34,944 bases of DNA, taken from contig JAHKAM010000016.1 in assembly GCA_018826515.1 (NCBI GenBank), positions 1 to 34,944 of the forward strand, given 5' to 3'. Below the pieces are notes generated by a model. The model saw only the letters and a list, made by a program, of their open reading frames with translations, had not been told where the DNA came from and made no database searches. Below, one piece after another: positions 1 to 8,531 of the stretch (the stretch's first letter is position 1; the number at the start of each line of letters is the position of its first letter). The position numbers and the translations under genes are program-made. This DNA is from Alphaproteobacteria bacterium (GTDB lineage: Bacteria; Pseudomonadota; Alphaproteobacteria; Caulobacterales; Caulobacteraceae).

Positions 1-531
1 CGGGTCGCTGGCCGCCAGCCGGGCCGCGGCGGCCAGGTCGCGGGCGGCGTCGCCGGTCGGGGAGGTGGTCGGGATGGGGGCGTTCAGCTCGGCCTCGCGC
101 GCGGCGGCCTCTTCCATGGCCCGCAGCCGGCCCTCGGCGTCGCGGAGGCGGGTTCCGAGGGCGGCGTTGTCGCGGCCCGACTCGTCCAGCTGGAAGGTCA
201 GGCGTTCGATGTCGGCGTTCATGCGCCGGAGCGTGGCCTCCATGTCATCGACCCGGCGATCCATGATGCCGACGCGGCCCTGCAGGGCGACGACCTCGGG
301 ATCAGGCTCGATGATCACCGGCTGGCCGGCCGCGTTGCGCTGGGTCACGGCGCGCTCGAGACGGCGGACGTTGCGGTCCAGCTGTTCCAGCCGGCGCTTG
401 TCCCACTGGATCGGCTCCATCGGCGTGGTCTGGGCCACGACCGTGGTCGTGCCGGCGATGAGGACGACGCCAAGGGCGGTGACCAGGGCGTTGCGGGAAC
501 GGAGGACGGCGGGGAGCTTCAGCATGGTCAT
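1..531 (-). CDS. cpoB: Tol-Pal cell division coordinator CpoB/YbgF, N-terminal part
   Basis: This is the first 177 codons of a gene that runs off the left edge. The ATG at 531 follows a weak GGTGGGAC ribosome site; a second in-frame ATG lies at 525. Residues about 10-32 form a signal peptide ending in VVAQ, so the protein is periplasmic. A long charged heptad-like stretch follows (about 45-150, with segments such as LEQLDRNVRRLERAV and RMNADIERLTFQLDE), typical of the trimerising coiled coil of CpoB. The TPR part that normally follows lies outside the window. It is the last gene of the tol-pal order, 88 nt after pal. In the known family CpoB coordinates peptidoglycan synthesis with outer-membrane constriction at division. 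Identity rests on the coiled coil plus position. Confidence 0.88.
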   Translation of the reverse strand, partial: MTMLKLPAVLRSRNALVTALGVVLIAGTTTVVAQTTPMEPIQWDKRRLEQLDRNVRRLERAVTQRNAAGQPVIIEPDPEVVALQGRVGIMDRRVDDMEATLRRMNADIERLTFQLDESGRDNAALGTRLRDAEGRLRAMEEAAAREAELNAPIPTTSPTGDAARDLAAAARLAASDP

Positions 532-619
532 TGTCGTCCCACCGATTTGAGGCCGGTTCAAGACAGGGGCAGGAGCAAGGCGGGACCGGCACGAGGCCGG
601 CCCCTCTCCGTCGCGGGTC

Positions 620-1177
620 CTAGCGCGTGGCGCCGGAGACGATGGCGGTGTGGGCGTTGCGGTTGCGCGCCCACGCCTCCTCGTTCGAACCGGCCGCGAT
701 TGGACGCTCCTTGCCGTAGCTGATGGTGTCGATCCGGCCGGCGGATACGCCGCGTTCGACCAGGTAACTGCGGACCGACTCGGCGCGCCGGGCGCCGAGG
801 GCGAGGTTGTACTCGCGGGTGCCGCGTTCGTCGGCATTGCCTTCGATGCGGATGGTCACCTGCGGATAGCGCTGCAGCCAGGCCACCTGGGCGTCCATGC
901 GCGGATAGGCCTCTGAGCGGATCTGGTAGCTGTCGAGGTCGAAATAGACCCGGTCGCCGACATTGACGACGAAATCCTGTTCCGAGCCCGGCGCGGCCGC
1001 GCCGAGGGCCCCGCCGGAGACCGGGCCGGCGCCGTTGGGGTTGTACTGGTCGTTCGCCGGCGGCGGAATCTGGTTGCCGGCGCCGCTGTCGGCGGGCGTG
1101 CGCGGCGTACAGGCGGCGATCGCGGTCATGGCCAGGCCGACGGCCGCCAGACGGGCAATGGCTGAGGTCTTCATCAT
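620..1177 (-). CDS. pal: Peptidoglycan-associated lipoprotein Pal
   Basis: The protein has 185 residues, the usual Pal length. It starts with a lipoprotein signal ending in the lipobox IAAC (Cys23), so it should be lipid-anchored in the outer membrane. A proline/glycine-rich linker follows, then an OmpA-like peptidoglycan-binding domain (about 68-182) with the family landmarks VYFDLDSYQIR, IEGNADERGTREYNLALG and RA..VRSYLVERGV. The Asp and Arg of the NADERGT...LGARRA region are those that contact meso-diaminopimelate in Pal/OmpA domains. The first of two tandem ATG codons has GGAG at an 8-nt distance. It lies directly downstream of tolB and upstream of cpoB, as in most Proteobacteria. Pal links the outer membrane to the cell wall and to TolB. 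Confidence 0.97.
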   Translation of the reverse strand: MMKTSAIARLAAVGLAMTAIAACTPRTPADSGAGNQIPPPANDQYNPNGAGPVSGGALGAAAPGSEQDFVVNVGDRVYFDLDSYQIRSEAYPRMDAQVAWLQRYPQVTIRIEGNADERGTREYNLALGARRAESVRSYLVERGVSAGRIDTISYGKERPIAAGSNEEAWARNRNAHTAIVSGATR

Positions 1178-1298
1178 CGGGTCGTCTCCATGAGAGGAGG
1201 CCGGGGCCTCCAGCTAGGCTGTAAACGGTTGCTACTGACGCGCCAGCGGTTTCGCCAGTCGCGATAACGCGGGTTTGAGCCGAAAGGCTCCGTTGTGA

Positions 1299-2657
1299 TC
1301 AGGTGGGGCAGCCGTCCGGGCCGCCGCCGCCGAAGTTGACCGGCTGTTCGTCGAGAAGGGGCGACCAGGCCGGATCGGTCCCGCGGCCCGTATAGCCGGA
1401 CTGGGAGACGACCCGGCCCGACAGATCCACGGTCCAGAGGCGGGTATCGCCCCCGGGCGACTGGCGCGCGAACATGATGTAACGGCCGTTGGGAGCCCAT
1501 GACGGGCCCTCCTCGAAATAGCTGGACGACAGGATGCGCTCGCCCGAGCCGTCGGTGTTCATGACGCCGGTGGAGAATCGGCCGCCGCCCTGTTTGGTGA
1601 AGGCGATCAGGTCGCCGCGCGGGCTCCAGTTCGGGGCGGTGTAGAGGCCGCCGCCGCGCGAGATGGGCCGCTGGCCCGTGCCGTCCGCCCGCATGGTGTA
1701 GAGCCGGGCGCTGCCCGAGCGGTCCGAGGTGAAGACGATCTGGCTGTTGTCGGGGCTGAAGGACGGCGAGGTGTCGATGCCCGGGTCGCTGGTCAGGCGG
1801 CGCAGCTGGCGGCTGGCCAGGTCCATCACATAGACGTCGGTATTGCCGCCGCGGATGATCGAGAAGGCCATCTTCGAGCCGTCGTTCGAGAACCGCGGGG
1901 CCAGCACCTGACCATCGAACTCGCCAAGGCTCTCGCGCCGGCCGGTCGAGAGGTTGAACAGATATATGCGGCTGTAGTCACGCCCCAGCGCCACATAGGT
2001 GATCTCATTGGGGTCGTTCAGCGAGAAGCGGGGCGACATGATCACCTCCGCGCCATCGGTCAGATAGACCGGGTTGAAGCCGTCCTGGTCGGAGATGGCG
2101 AGGCGCGAGAGGCGGTTCAGCTGGGTGCCGCTTTCGGCGACGAAGACCACCCGGCTGTCGAACAGGCCGGTCTCGCCGGTCATGCGCTGATAGACCAGAT
2201 CGGCGATCTTGTGGCCGATCCGGCGCCACTGCTCGGGCGTGGCGGTGAACTGGTACGAGGCCAGCTGGCATTGGCGGTAGGGGTCGTAGAGGCGGAAGCC
2301 GAAGTCGTTGCGGCCGTCGGGCCGGGGCGTCACGGCGCCGTACAGGACGGCCTGCGCCCCGATCGAGGTCCACTGCGGGAAGTTGGGGGCGTTGGCCAGG
2401 GTCAGGCCGGTCTCGACGAAGCCCGCCGGATCGAGCGGCTCGAAATAGCCCGAGCGGCGCAGGTTCGCCCGGATCACCCCGCCCAGATCAGCGCCGTTCT
2501 GGCCGTTGAAATTGACAACGGCGATCTGCATCGGCCGCAGGTCGGCCTGGCTGATGATGACGTCTTCCGATTGCGGCGGCGGGGTCTGGGCGGCGACCGG
2601 CATCGGTCCCGCGACCGCCGCCATGATGAACAGACCGAGCCAGGTTTTCATTCGCAA
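1299..2657 (-). CDS. tolB: Tol-Pal system beta-propeller protein TolB
   Basis: The 452-residue periplasmic protein starts with a signal peptide ending near VAAQ. It has an N-terminal TolB domain (about 30-165, with the phrase IAVVNFNG) and a six-bladed propeller built of PD40/WD40-like repeats, for example SPSFSPDNSQIVFTSDRSGS and APNWSPRGDLIAFT. TolB binds Pal and TolA and relays the energised state of TolQRA to the outer membrane. Start choice: the TTG at 2657 has GGGAG at 7 nt, while the ATG two codons later (2651) would have the same Shine-Dalgarno at 13 nt. Either gives a working signal peptide. It sits 119 nt downstream of tolA and 121 nt upstream of pal. Confidence 0.96.
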   Translation of the reverse strand: MRMKTWLGLFIMAAVAGPMPVAAQTPPPQSEDVIISQADLRPMQIAVVNFNGQNGADLGGVIRANLRRSGYFEPLDPAGFVETGLTLANAPNFPQWTSIGAQAVLYGAVTPRPDGRNDFGFRLYDPYRQCQLASYQFTATPEQWRRIGHKIADLVYQRMTGETGLFDSRVVFVAESGTQLNRLSRLAISDQDGFNPVYLTDGAEVIMSPRFSLNDPNEITYVALGRDYSRIYLFNLSTGRRESLGEFDGQVLAPRFSNDGSKMAFSIIRGGNTDVYVMDLASRQLRRLTSDPGIDTSPSFSPDNSQIVFTSDRSGSARLYTMRADGTGQRPISRGGGLYTAPNWSPRGDLIAFTKQGGGRFSTGVMNTDGSGERILSSSYFEEGPSWAPNGRYIMFARQSPGGDTRLWTVDLSGRVVSQSGYTGRGTDPAWSPLLDEQPVNFGGGGPDGCPT

Positions 2658-2776
2658 GCCGCTTCTCCCGCTATCTCTATCGGGGCCAGATATGGCCTGA
2701 TCCGATCCTGCCCAGCTTCCCGCTCAATGCGGCGAGATTCGGGTCGCCCGTCCGTCAATACCTGACCATGACGACA

Positions 2777-3538
2777 TCAGCACCACGTCGCCGTGTTGAA
2801 AACGAATGGGATGTCCTGCTCCTGATAACCCGACGGCATGTTGAAGGGTTGCGCGGCCTGGATGGCCTGGACCACCCGTTCGGCGGTCGGGCTGCGCGCA
2901 CCCTGCAGGCGGGGCGTGCCGATGATGCGGCCCTGCTCGCTCAGGCGGACCACGACGCGGATCAGCATGGAGTCCGCGCCCGGGAGGTCGCAGTTCAGGG
3001 TCGGACGGACCTGGGCGCCGAGGGCCTGAAGGTCGCCGCGGCCGACGGCGCGGGGCGCGGCCCCCTGCCCCTGTTGTCCGGTCGCCGGGCGGGTTCCCGG
3101 CCGGGGCGACGGACGGGGCGGTCCGGCGAGGGCGTCGAGGTCCAGGGTCTCCTCGCGCCGCGGCGGGGTCGGGCGCGGAGGCTGCGGGCGGGGCGGAGGC
3201 GTGGTGCGCGGCGGAGTCGGACGCGGCGGCGCGGCCTTCTTCACGGGCGTCGGCGTGGGCGTGGGGGCCGGCGTCGGCGGCACGGGCTCGGGCGGGACCG
3301 GCTCGGGCGGAGTCGGTTCCACGGGGGCCGTGGCGGCGTCTTCGGTGACCAGCTCCTCGCCCGGATTGTCGGCGGCGGCGGCCTCGACGATCGTGTCCGA
3401 GATGATCGAGACCGGAACCGCCATCTCGACCTTCATCGGTTCCCGGGTGAAGCCGAGCATGCCGAAGCCGATCACGCCGAGGACCACCGCGGCATGGACG
3501 AGGATGGACGCCAGCAGGGCGGAACCGGGCCTCTCCAA
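2777..3538 (-). CDS. tolA: TolA, energy-transducing cell envelope protein
   Basis: The 253-residue protein has one membrane span near the N-terminus (about 7-27). A long periplasmic linker rich in Pro, Thr and Arg follows (about 70-135, with PTPAPTPTPTPVKKAAPPRPTP-like tracts), then a C-terminal domain (about 155-253) with paired cysteines near residues 183 and 253. TolA is driven by TolQR and contacts TolB/Pal. The linker is proline-rich, more like TonB than the Ala/Lys helix of enterobacterial TolA; position between tolR and tolB decides the name. The start is TTG, supported by GAGGAGGG 8 nt upstream inside the end of tolR. The two genes are 4 nt apart, so translation is probably coupled. 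Confidence 0.88.
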   Translation of the reverse strand: MERPGSALLASILVHAAVVLGVIGFGMLGFTREPMKVEMAVPVSIISDTIVEAAAADNPGEELVTEDAATAPVEPTPPEPVPPEPVPPTPAPTPTPTPVKKAAPPRPTPPRTTPPPRPQPPRPTPPRREETLDLDALAGPPRPSPRPGTRPATGQQGQGAAPRAVGRGDLQALGAQVRPTLNCDLPGADSMLIRVVVRLSEQGRIIGTPRLQGARSPTAERVVQAIQAAQPFNMPSGYQEQDIPFVFNTATWC

Positions 3539-3542
3539 GCCG

Positions 3543-4010
3543 TCAGCCCTCCTCGTCCGTCGGGGCGCCGCCGGCGGTGTCGGTGATCAGGTTGAGTTTG
3601 GTGAAACCGGCTGACGACAGTCGGGCCATGACTCGCGCCACGGCCTGATAGGGCGCCCGGCCGTCGCCGCGCACCGAAACCGGCTTGTCGCGGGCGTCGG
3701 CGCCGCCCTCCTCGGCCACGGTCAGCACCAGCCGATCGAAGCTGACTTCGCTCTCGCCGACATAGATGGCGCCGTTGCGCTTGATCGAGATGACCACGGG
3801 GTCATCCGACGCCTCGACGGCGCTGGCCTCGGTCTTGGGCAGTTCGACCGGGACGGCGACGTTCAGAAGCGGGGCCGAGATCATGAAGATGATCAGCAGC
3901 ACCAGCATCACATCCACCAGGGGCGTGACATTGATCTCGCTGAGCGGCCGTTTGCGCGGCCGCCGGCGGCCCCGCACATGTCCGCCGCCGCCGCCTCCCG
4001 CGAGCGCCAT
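3543..4010 (-). CDS. tolR: TolR, ExbD-family proton-channel subunit
   Basis: The protein has 155 residues. A basic cytoplasmic N-terminus (GRRRPRKRPLSEINVTPLVD) leads into a single transmembrane helix (about 31-50). Asp33 in PLVDVMLVLLIIFM is the conserved proton-pathway aspartate of ExbD/TolR. A periplasmic domain follows (about 55-150), with the usual phrases VPVELPKTEA and VSVRGDGRAPYQAVARVMARLSSAGFTKLNL. It works with TolQ as the inner-membrane motor that energises TolA. It starts 2 nt after the tolQ stop, so the genes form one transcription and translation unit. The N-terminal Gly run and Arg cluster are somewhat longer than in E. coli TolR. Confidence 0.96.
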   Translation of the reverse strand: MALAGGGGGGHVRGRRRPRKRPLSEINVTPLVDVMLVLLIIFMISAPLLNVAVPVELPKTEASAVEASDDPVVISIKRNGAIYVGESEVSFDRLVLTVAEEGGADARDKPVSVRGDGRAPYQAVARVMARLSSAGFTKLNLITDTAGGAPTDEEG

Positions 4011-4012
4011 GC

Positions 4013-4741
4013 TCAGAGCTCCCGGGTCGGCTGGGGCGCGGCGGCCGACGGACCGCCGAGGCGGCGCGCCACGGCGGCCTGCAGGTCATCGGCGAAGCTC
4101 TCGAGACGGCCGGTGAACTTGCCCGCGTCGATCGAGAATTTGTTGTAGGCGATATAGGCCGGAATGGCGGCGCCCAGACCGATGGCGGTGGCGAACAGGG
4201 CTTCGGCGATGGCCGGAGCCACGGTGGTCAGATTGGTGTTGCCGGACGAGGCGATGGCGCCGAAGGCGTTCATGATGCCCCAGACGGTGCCGAACAGGCC
4301 GATGAAGGGCGAGGATGTCGCCACCACCGACAGCACACCCAGCCCGTTCTCGACCCGCTGGCCCTCGCGGGCGATCAAACTGTCGAGCGCCCGGTCGATG
4401 CGCGACATCAGCAGATTGGCCTGGTTCTCGGTCAGCGGTCCGCGCGTCCGCGCCTCGCGCCAGTCGGTCAGGGCGATGACCAGCATGCGCGGCAGCGGAT
4501 GCACCGGGTTCGGTCCCGCCTGGGCCGCCACTTCCTCGAGCGGTCGACCCGAGCCGACGGCGTCTTCGAAGGTATTGGCCTGCCGGTTCAACGAACTGAA
4601 GCGCACGGCCTTGTCGATGATCACCGCCCAGGACCACAGCGAGGCGACCGCCAGGCCGATCATCACCGTCTTTACGATGATGTCCGCTTCGAGAAACAGA
4701 TGCACGGGGTTCAGCATCGAGGCGTCGGCGGCGAGAGTCAT
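4013..4741 (-). CDS. tolQ: TolQ, ExbB/MotA-family proton-channel subunit
   Basis: From the ATG at 4741 the product has 242 residues with the three membrane spans of TolQ (about 21-42, 132-158 and 172-198). The diagnostic stretch [18 protein letters not shown] is at about 143-160, and [21 protein letters not shown] lies in the third helix. It forms the inner-membrane motor with TolR. Start choice: AGGGA lies about 9 nt before the ATG at 4741. A GTG at 4777 would add 12 residues without resemblance to the family, so it is not preferred. The gene follows ybgC after 131 nt, which could hold a promoter or simply be operon spacing. Confidence 0.96.
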   Translation of the reverse strand: MTLAADASMLNPVHLFLEADIIVKTVMIGLAVASLWSWAVIIDKAVRFSSLNRQANTFEDAVGSGRPLEEVAAQAGPNPVHPLPRMLVIALTDWREARTRGPLTENQANLLMSRIDRALDSLIAREGQRVENGLGVLSVVATSSPFIGLFGTVWGIMNAFGAIASSGNTNLTTVAPAIAEALFATAIGLGAAIPAYIAYNKFSIDAGKFTGRLESFADDLQAAVARRLGGPSAAAPQPTREL

Positions 4742-4872
4742 GAACGGCGTCCCTGAAGTCTGGTCCTCCCTGTCCACCGGACAGGCGTGGCGGTTGTGTG
4801 GCGGTTCCCGCCGGGTCTAGCGAGGTGTGGCCCCGGCGTCACCCGTCTGCACGCGACAGGCGGGCGAAACGG

Positions 4873-5322
4873 TCAGGCTTCGCGCGCCAGCCAAGGTCCG
4901 ACCTTTTCGATCAGGGCCCGGGTCGGGCGACGGGGCCGGCCGTCCATGTGGATGCAGACCACCTCGACCTTCGCCCGGCACAGGAGGTCGTCGCCGCGCG
5001 TGACGGTCTGTGAGATCAGCAGGCGCGGGCCCTTGACTGCATCATAGCGGGTGCGCACCAGCAGTTCGTCGTCGATCCGGGCGGGCTTGAGGAAGCCCAG
5101 CTCCATCTTCGAGACCACGAAGGCCATCGGCCTGTCGCCGTCCAGCAGTTCGGCGTGGCCGACGCCCATCAGCCGCAGGGCATCCGACCGTCCACGTTCA
5201 AAATAGCGGACATAGTTGGCGTGATAGACCAAGCCGGTGAAGTCGGTGTCCTCATAGTAGACGCGGACCGGCAGCCGGTGCTCGCGGCCCTCGAAGCGGC
5301 CGGCGGTGGGGGCGTCGATCAT
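4873..5322 (-). CDS. ybgC: Tol-Pal-associated acyl-CoA thioesterase YbgC
   Basis: The 149-residue hotdog-fold protein carries the 4HBT/YbgC signature VYYEDTDFTGLVYHANYVRYFERGRSDALR. The Asp of YEDTDFTG is the catalytic aspartate of this family, and YHANY is its usual companion motif. The family hydrolyses short or acyl-carrier-linked acyl-CoA thioesters and is associated with phospholipid synthesis enzymes. The ATG at 5322 overlaps the stop of the upstream gene (TGATG), implying translational coupling. It has the classic position at the head of the tol-pal order, immediately before tolQ. Confidence 0.94.
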   Translation of the reverse strand: MIDAPTAGRFEGREHRLPVRVYYEDTDFTGLVYHANYVRYFERGRSDALRLMGVGHAELLDGDRPMAFVVSKMELGFLKPARIDDELLVRTRYDAVKGPRLLISQTVTRGDDLLCRAKVEVVCIHMDGRPRRPTRALIEKVGPWLAREA

Positions 5323-5693
5323 CAATAGACCCCCGGCGGGGCCTTGATGAAACCGGGGCAGACGTCGGCCAGCATCTGGTTGAACTCGGCCCGAAGCGGA
5401 TCGGAATCCAGCAACAGCCTGTTCGGACGGGAAATGAAGGCCGGGCCGCCCGAGCCCCGCCGGCTGCCGGCGTAGCCGCACACCGCACGGCCCTTGCCGA
5501 CCTCAAGATACTGGATCTCGACGTCCGGCCCCATGTGCTCCCGCAACTGGCGCAGCGCCCTTTCGCTGGCGACGGGTTCGGTGAAGACGCCGCCGTTGCG
5601 GACCGCCACCCAGAGTAGCACCGCACCCAGCGCCAGCACCGCCACGCCCAGGACAGCGATCAGTCTGTCGGTTCGTATCGCCCTGCGCGCCAT
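5322..5693 (-). CDS. Small membrane-anchored protein of unknown function, coupled to ybgC
   Basis: No family is recognised. The predicted product has 123 residues: a basic N-terminus (MARRAIRTDR), one hydrophobic helix (about 11-31, LIAVLGVAVLALGAVLLWVAV) and a soluble part, most likely periplasmic, with two cysteines (residues about 70 and 111) that could form a disulfide. The ATG at 5693 has AGGGAGG 4 nt upstream and is preferred over the ATG at 5717, which has none. Its stop overlaps the ybgC start by one base, so the two are probably co-translated. This suggests, but does not prove, an envelope role connected with Tol-Pal. It lies 52 nt downstream of ruvB on the same strand. Confidence 0.8.
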   Translation of the reverse strand: MARRAIRTDRLIAVLGVAVLALGAVLLWVAVRNGGVFTEPVASERALRQLREHMGPDVEIQYLEVGKGRAVCGYAGSRRGSGGPAFISRPNRLLLDSDPLRAEFNQMLADVCPGFIKAPPGVY

Positions 5694-5745
5694 GCGGCCT
5701 CCCTGAGGCGCGACCATGCCGGGGTTCGCCGGCGAGGTGAAGGGC

Positions 5746-6780
5746 TCACTTGCCGCCGAACAACCCGGCCTGATCCGGTGGCCGGGGGGGTTCGGTGAGG
5801 CCGAGGTGGGCGTAGGCGCGGGCGCAGGCCATGCGGCCGCGCGGGGTGCGCTGAATGAACCCCTGTTGCAGCAGATAGGGCTCGATGACGTCCTCGACCG
5901 AATCGCGCGCCTCGGCGATGGCGGCGGCGAGGGTGTCCATGCCGACGGGCCCCCCGCCGTAGTTCTCGATCAGGGCCTTGAGGAAACGGCGGTCGAGGCT
6001 GTCCAGCCCCGCCTCGTCGACCTCGAGCCGGCTCAGGGCCCGTGCCGCCGCCAGCCGGTCGATGACCGGCGAGCCCTCGGCCTCGGCGAAATCGCGGACC
6101 CGGCGCAGCAGACGCCCGGCCACCCGGGGGGTGCCGCGCGACCGGCTGGCGATCTCGCGCGCGCCCTCGTCATTGACGGCCACGCCCATCTTGCGCGCCG
6201 CCCCGGTGATGACCCGGACCAGCTCCTCGGGGGTGTAGAATTCAAGCCGTAACGGAATGCCGAACCGGTCCCGCAGCGGCGTGGCGAGCAGGCCGGCGCG
6301 GGTCGTCGCCCCGACCAGGGTGAAGGGCGCCAGATCGATCCGCACCGACCGCGCCGACGGCCCCTCGCCGATGATCAGGTCCAGCACATGGTCCTCCATC
6401 GCCGGATAGAGGATCTCCTCGACCGTCGGAGCCAGCCGGTGGATCTCGTCGATGAACAGGACGTCGCGCGGTTCGAGATTGGTCAGGATGGCCGCCAGAT
6501 CGCCGGCCTTGGCCAGGATCGGGCCGGACGTGGCGCGGAAGCCGACGCCGAGCTCGCGGGCGACGATCTGGGCAAGGGTGGTCTTGCCGAGCCCCGGCGG
6601 GCCGAACAGCAGCACGTGGTCCAGCGACTCGCCCCGTCCCCGCGCCGCGTCGATGAAGACCTTCAGATTGCCCTTGGCCTGCTCCTGACCGACGAACTCG
6701 GACAGGGTCTGCGGCCGCAGGGCGCGGTCGTGGCCTTCGCCGGGTGCGGAATCGCCCGAGATGATCCGGTCCTCGCTCAC
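5746..6780 (-). CDS. ruvB: Holliday junction branch-migration ATPase RuvB
   Basis: The 344-residue protein is full length. It shows the RuvB N-terminus ([19 protein letters not shown]), Walker A GPPGLGKT (60-67), Walker B DEIH (111-114), a sensor-1-like GATTRAG and the C-terminal winged-helix domain ending in a segment with RTPRGR. RuvB hexamers pump DNA through RuvA-bound four-way junctions during recombinational repair. Its ATG overlaps the end of ruvA by 4 nt (ATGA), so the three ruv genes form a tightly coupled operon. Regulation by LexA is likely because of the box at the ruvC start. Confidence 0.98.
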   Translation of the reverse strand: MSEDRIISGDSAPGEGHDRALRPQTLSEFVGQEQAKGNLKVFIDAARGRGESLDHVLLFGPPGLGKTTLAQIVARELGVGFRATSGPILAKAGDLAAILTNLEPRDVLFIDEIHRLAPTVEEILYPAMEDHVLDLIIGEGPSARSVRIDLAPFTLVGATTRAGLLATPLRDRFGIPLRLEFYTPEELVRVITGAARKMGVAVNDEGAREIASRSRGTPRVAGRLLRRVRDFAEAEGSPVIDRLAAARALSRLEVDEAGLDSLDRRFLKALIENYGGGPVGMDTLAAAIAEARDSVEDVIEPYLLQQGFIQRTPRGRMACARAYAHLGLTEPPRPPDQAGLFGGK

Positions 6781-7394
6781 CGTCCCAGCTCCTGCAGGGC
6801 CGCGCGGATGACCGCCGACAGGTCCGCCTCATCGCCCAGCCGGATCAGCGCCTGATCCACCGCCCGGCGGGCGTTCACCTCGGCCACGCCCAGCCCCAGC
6901 AGGGCCGACACCGCCTCGCCCGTGACGCTCGGCGCCGGCGGCGCGATCTCGGCATGGACGCCCGGCGCGCTCGGGGTGAAGGACGCATCCCCCAGCGGCT
7001 TGCCCTTCAGTTCGGTGACGATGCGCAGGGCCAGCTTCGGCCCGACGCCGTTGGCCCGCGCCACCGCCGCCTTGTCCTCGCGCGCCACCGCCGCCGCCAG
7101 CTCGCCGGGCGGCAGCACGTCCAGCACCGACAGCGCCGCCTTAGGGCCGACGCCCTGGATGGCGGTCAGGGTGGTGAAGGCCCGGCGCTCGTCGCGGGTC
7201 AGGAAGCCGTACAGGCGCGGCCCGCTCTCGGCGTTCCAGTTCGACTCGATATGCAGGGTCGCCTCGTCGCCCGGCGCCGGCAGCCGGCCCAGGGTCCGCG
7301 CCCCGCAGGCCACAACATAGCCCACGCCGGCGCAGTCGATCAGGCAGTGGTCCGCCTCGACCTCAGCCAGCACGCCTCTCAAACGGCCGATCAT
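6777..7394 (-). CDS. ruvA: Holliday junction-binding protein RuvA
   Basis: The 205-residue protein begins MIGRLRG as RuvA proteins do. It has an N-terminal OB-like domain (about 1-64), two helix-hairpin-helix repeats in the middle ([16 protein letters not shown] and [16 protein letters not shown]) and a C-terminal RuvB-contact domain (about 155-205) with [18 protein letters not shown]. It binds four-way DNA junctions and loads RuvB. It overlaps ruvC upstream and ruvB downstream by 4 nt each. Confidence 0.97.
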   Translation of the reverse strand: MIGRLRGVLAEVEADHCLIDCAGVGYVVACGARTLGRLPAPGDEATLHIESNWNAESGPRLYGFLTRDERRAFTTLTAIQGVGPKAALSVLDVLPPGELAAAVAREDKAAVARANGVGPKLALRIVTELKGKPLGDASFTPSAPGVHAEIAPPAPSVTGEAVSALLGLGVAEVNARRAVDQALIRLGDEADLSAVIRAALQELGR

Positions 7395-7906
7395 GCGGCG
7401 CCCCGCAACGTCGTCAGCAGCGCCCGCTTGCGCATCTGCGCATGGGTGATGGCCACGGCCAGCGCATCGGCGGCGTCGGTCTTCACATCCCCGGCGGCCG
7501 GAAGCAGCCGTTTCACCATGAAGGCGATCTGGCTCTTGTCGGCATGGCCGGCCCCGACCACCGCCTTCTTGATCAGGTTCGGCGAATACTCCGCGACCGA
7601 CAGCCCGTGCCGCGCCGGGGCCAGCATCACCGCCGCCCGGGCGTGGCCCAGCTTCAGCGTCGAAACCGGGTTCATATTGACGAACACCTCCTCGATCGCC
7701 GCCTCGTCGCAGTCGTGGGCGGCGCAGACCTCGCCCACGGCCTCGAGCAGGAACAGCAGCCGCTCGCTGAACGCGTCCTTCTCAGGCGGCGTTATGACGC
7801 CATGAGCCACCCAGCGCAGGCGAGCGCCCTCGGCCACGATCACGCCCCAGCCTGTGCGGCGCAGGCCGGGGTCAAGGCCCAGGATTCGAGTCGGAACGTT
7901 CGTCAT
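7391..7906 (-). CDS. ruvC: Holliday junction resolvase RuvC
   Basis: The 171-residue protein has the RuvC fold landmarks: [14 protein letters not shown] at the start with Asp12, AIEEVF with Glu72, and the closing pair Asp144 and Asp147 in TDAADALA. These four acidic residues match the metal-binding catalytic set of E. coli RuvC (D7, E66, D138, D141). It cleaves Holliday junctions symmetrically. The ATG at 7906 has AAAGGA a few nucleotides upstream. The start and ribosome site lie inside a perfect alphaproteobacterial LexA box, so the operon is probably SOS controlled. The 3' end overlaps ruvA by 4 nt. Confidence 0.97.
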   Translation of the reverse strand: MTNVPTRILGLDPGLRRTGWGVIVAEGARLRWVAHGVITPPEKDAFSERLLFLLEAVGEVCAAHDCDEAAIEEVFVNMNPVSTLKLGHARAAVMLAPARHGLSVAEYSPNLIKKAVVGAGHADKSQIAFMVKRLLPAAGDVKTDAADALAVAITHAQMRKRALLTTLRGAA

Positions 7907-7912
7907 TCGTTC
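7898..7912 (-). promoter_or_regulatory. LexA (SOS) box over the ruvC start
   Basis: The sequence reads GTTC-GTCATTC-GTTC on the plus strand (GAAC-N7-GAAC in the ruvC direction), an exact match to the direct-repeat LexA operator GTTC-N7-GTTC known in Alphaproteobacteria. It covers the ruvC start codon (7904-7906) and touches the ribosome binding site. LexA bound here would block the ruvCAB operon until DNA damage. Both half-sites are perfect and the location is apt; binding itself is inferred. Confidence 0.8.
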
Positions 7913-7963
7913 CTTTCATGCCTGAAACCAGGTTGACGAACAATGACCGGCCCGCCGGTAGCC

Positions 7964-8359
7964 CTATTCCGTGGTCTGGCCGTCGAAATGCTCTTCCTTC
8001 GCGTCCGCTTCGGCCTTGGTGGCGCGGACGACGCCGTCGCGATGCTCGGGCGGGCCGTACAGGGTGTAGAGGGTCAGGGGCGCGTCGCCGGTGTTGATCA
8101 CATTGTGCCGGGCGCCCGCGGGCACGATGATGGCGTCGTCGTCCTTGATCGGGGTGCGCTTGCCGTCGATCAGGACCTCGCCCGAGCCGGACTCGATGCG
8201 GAAGAACTGGTCGCGGTCCTCATGGACCTCCTCGCCGATCTCGTCACCCGGCTGCAGGGCCATCAGCACCAGCTGCAGATATTGGCCGGTGTAGAGGACG
8301 CGGCGGAAGTCGGTGTTTTCGGTGGTGAGGGTCTCGATATTGTCGACGAAGCCTTGCAT
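7964..8359 (-). CDS. Small single-domain cupin protein
   Basis: The 131-residue protein is a single cupin barrel. Motif 1 reads GDEIGEEVHEDRDQFFRIESGSGEV, with a His and the acidic/Gln positions used for metal binding. Motif 2 reads IVPAGARHNVINTG with the second His. Such cupins resemble the mannose-6-phosphate-isomerase-like barrel proteins whose substrates are mostly unknown; no specific reaction can be assigned. The ATG at 8359 has AAGGA at 8 nt. An upstream in-frame ATG at 8452 would add 31 residues without cupin character. It is divergent from the M20 peptidase gene, with 172 nt between them. Confidence 0.88.
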   Translation of the reverse strand: MQGFVDNIETLTTENTDFRRVLYTGQYLQLVLMALQPGDEIGEEVHEDRDQFFRIESGSGEVLIDGKRTPIKDDDAIIVPAGARHNVINTGDAPLTLYTLYGPPEHRDGVVRATKAEADAKEEHFDGQTTE

Positions 8360-8531
8360 CGGAAAATCCTTGGTTGGGGGAGACTGCAGGTTGCCCTTCA
8401 GATCGGCATTCCCCGGATGCGATTCAAGCGGCTGACAGGGGGTCCGGTCCACGGCAACGGTTGGACGAGCCTGCTGTTCCGTCGTCGCCTGTTCCGCGCT
8501 AGCGTCCGCGCCGGATCAGGAGGAGGCAGCG

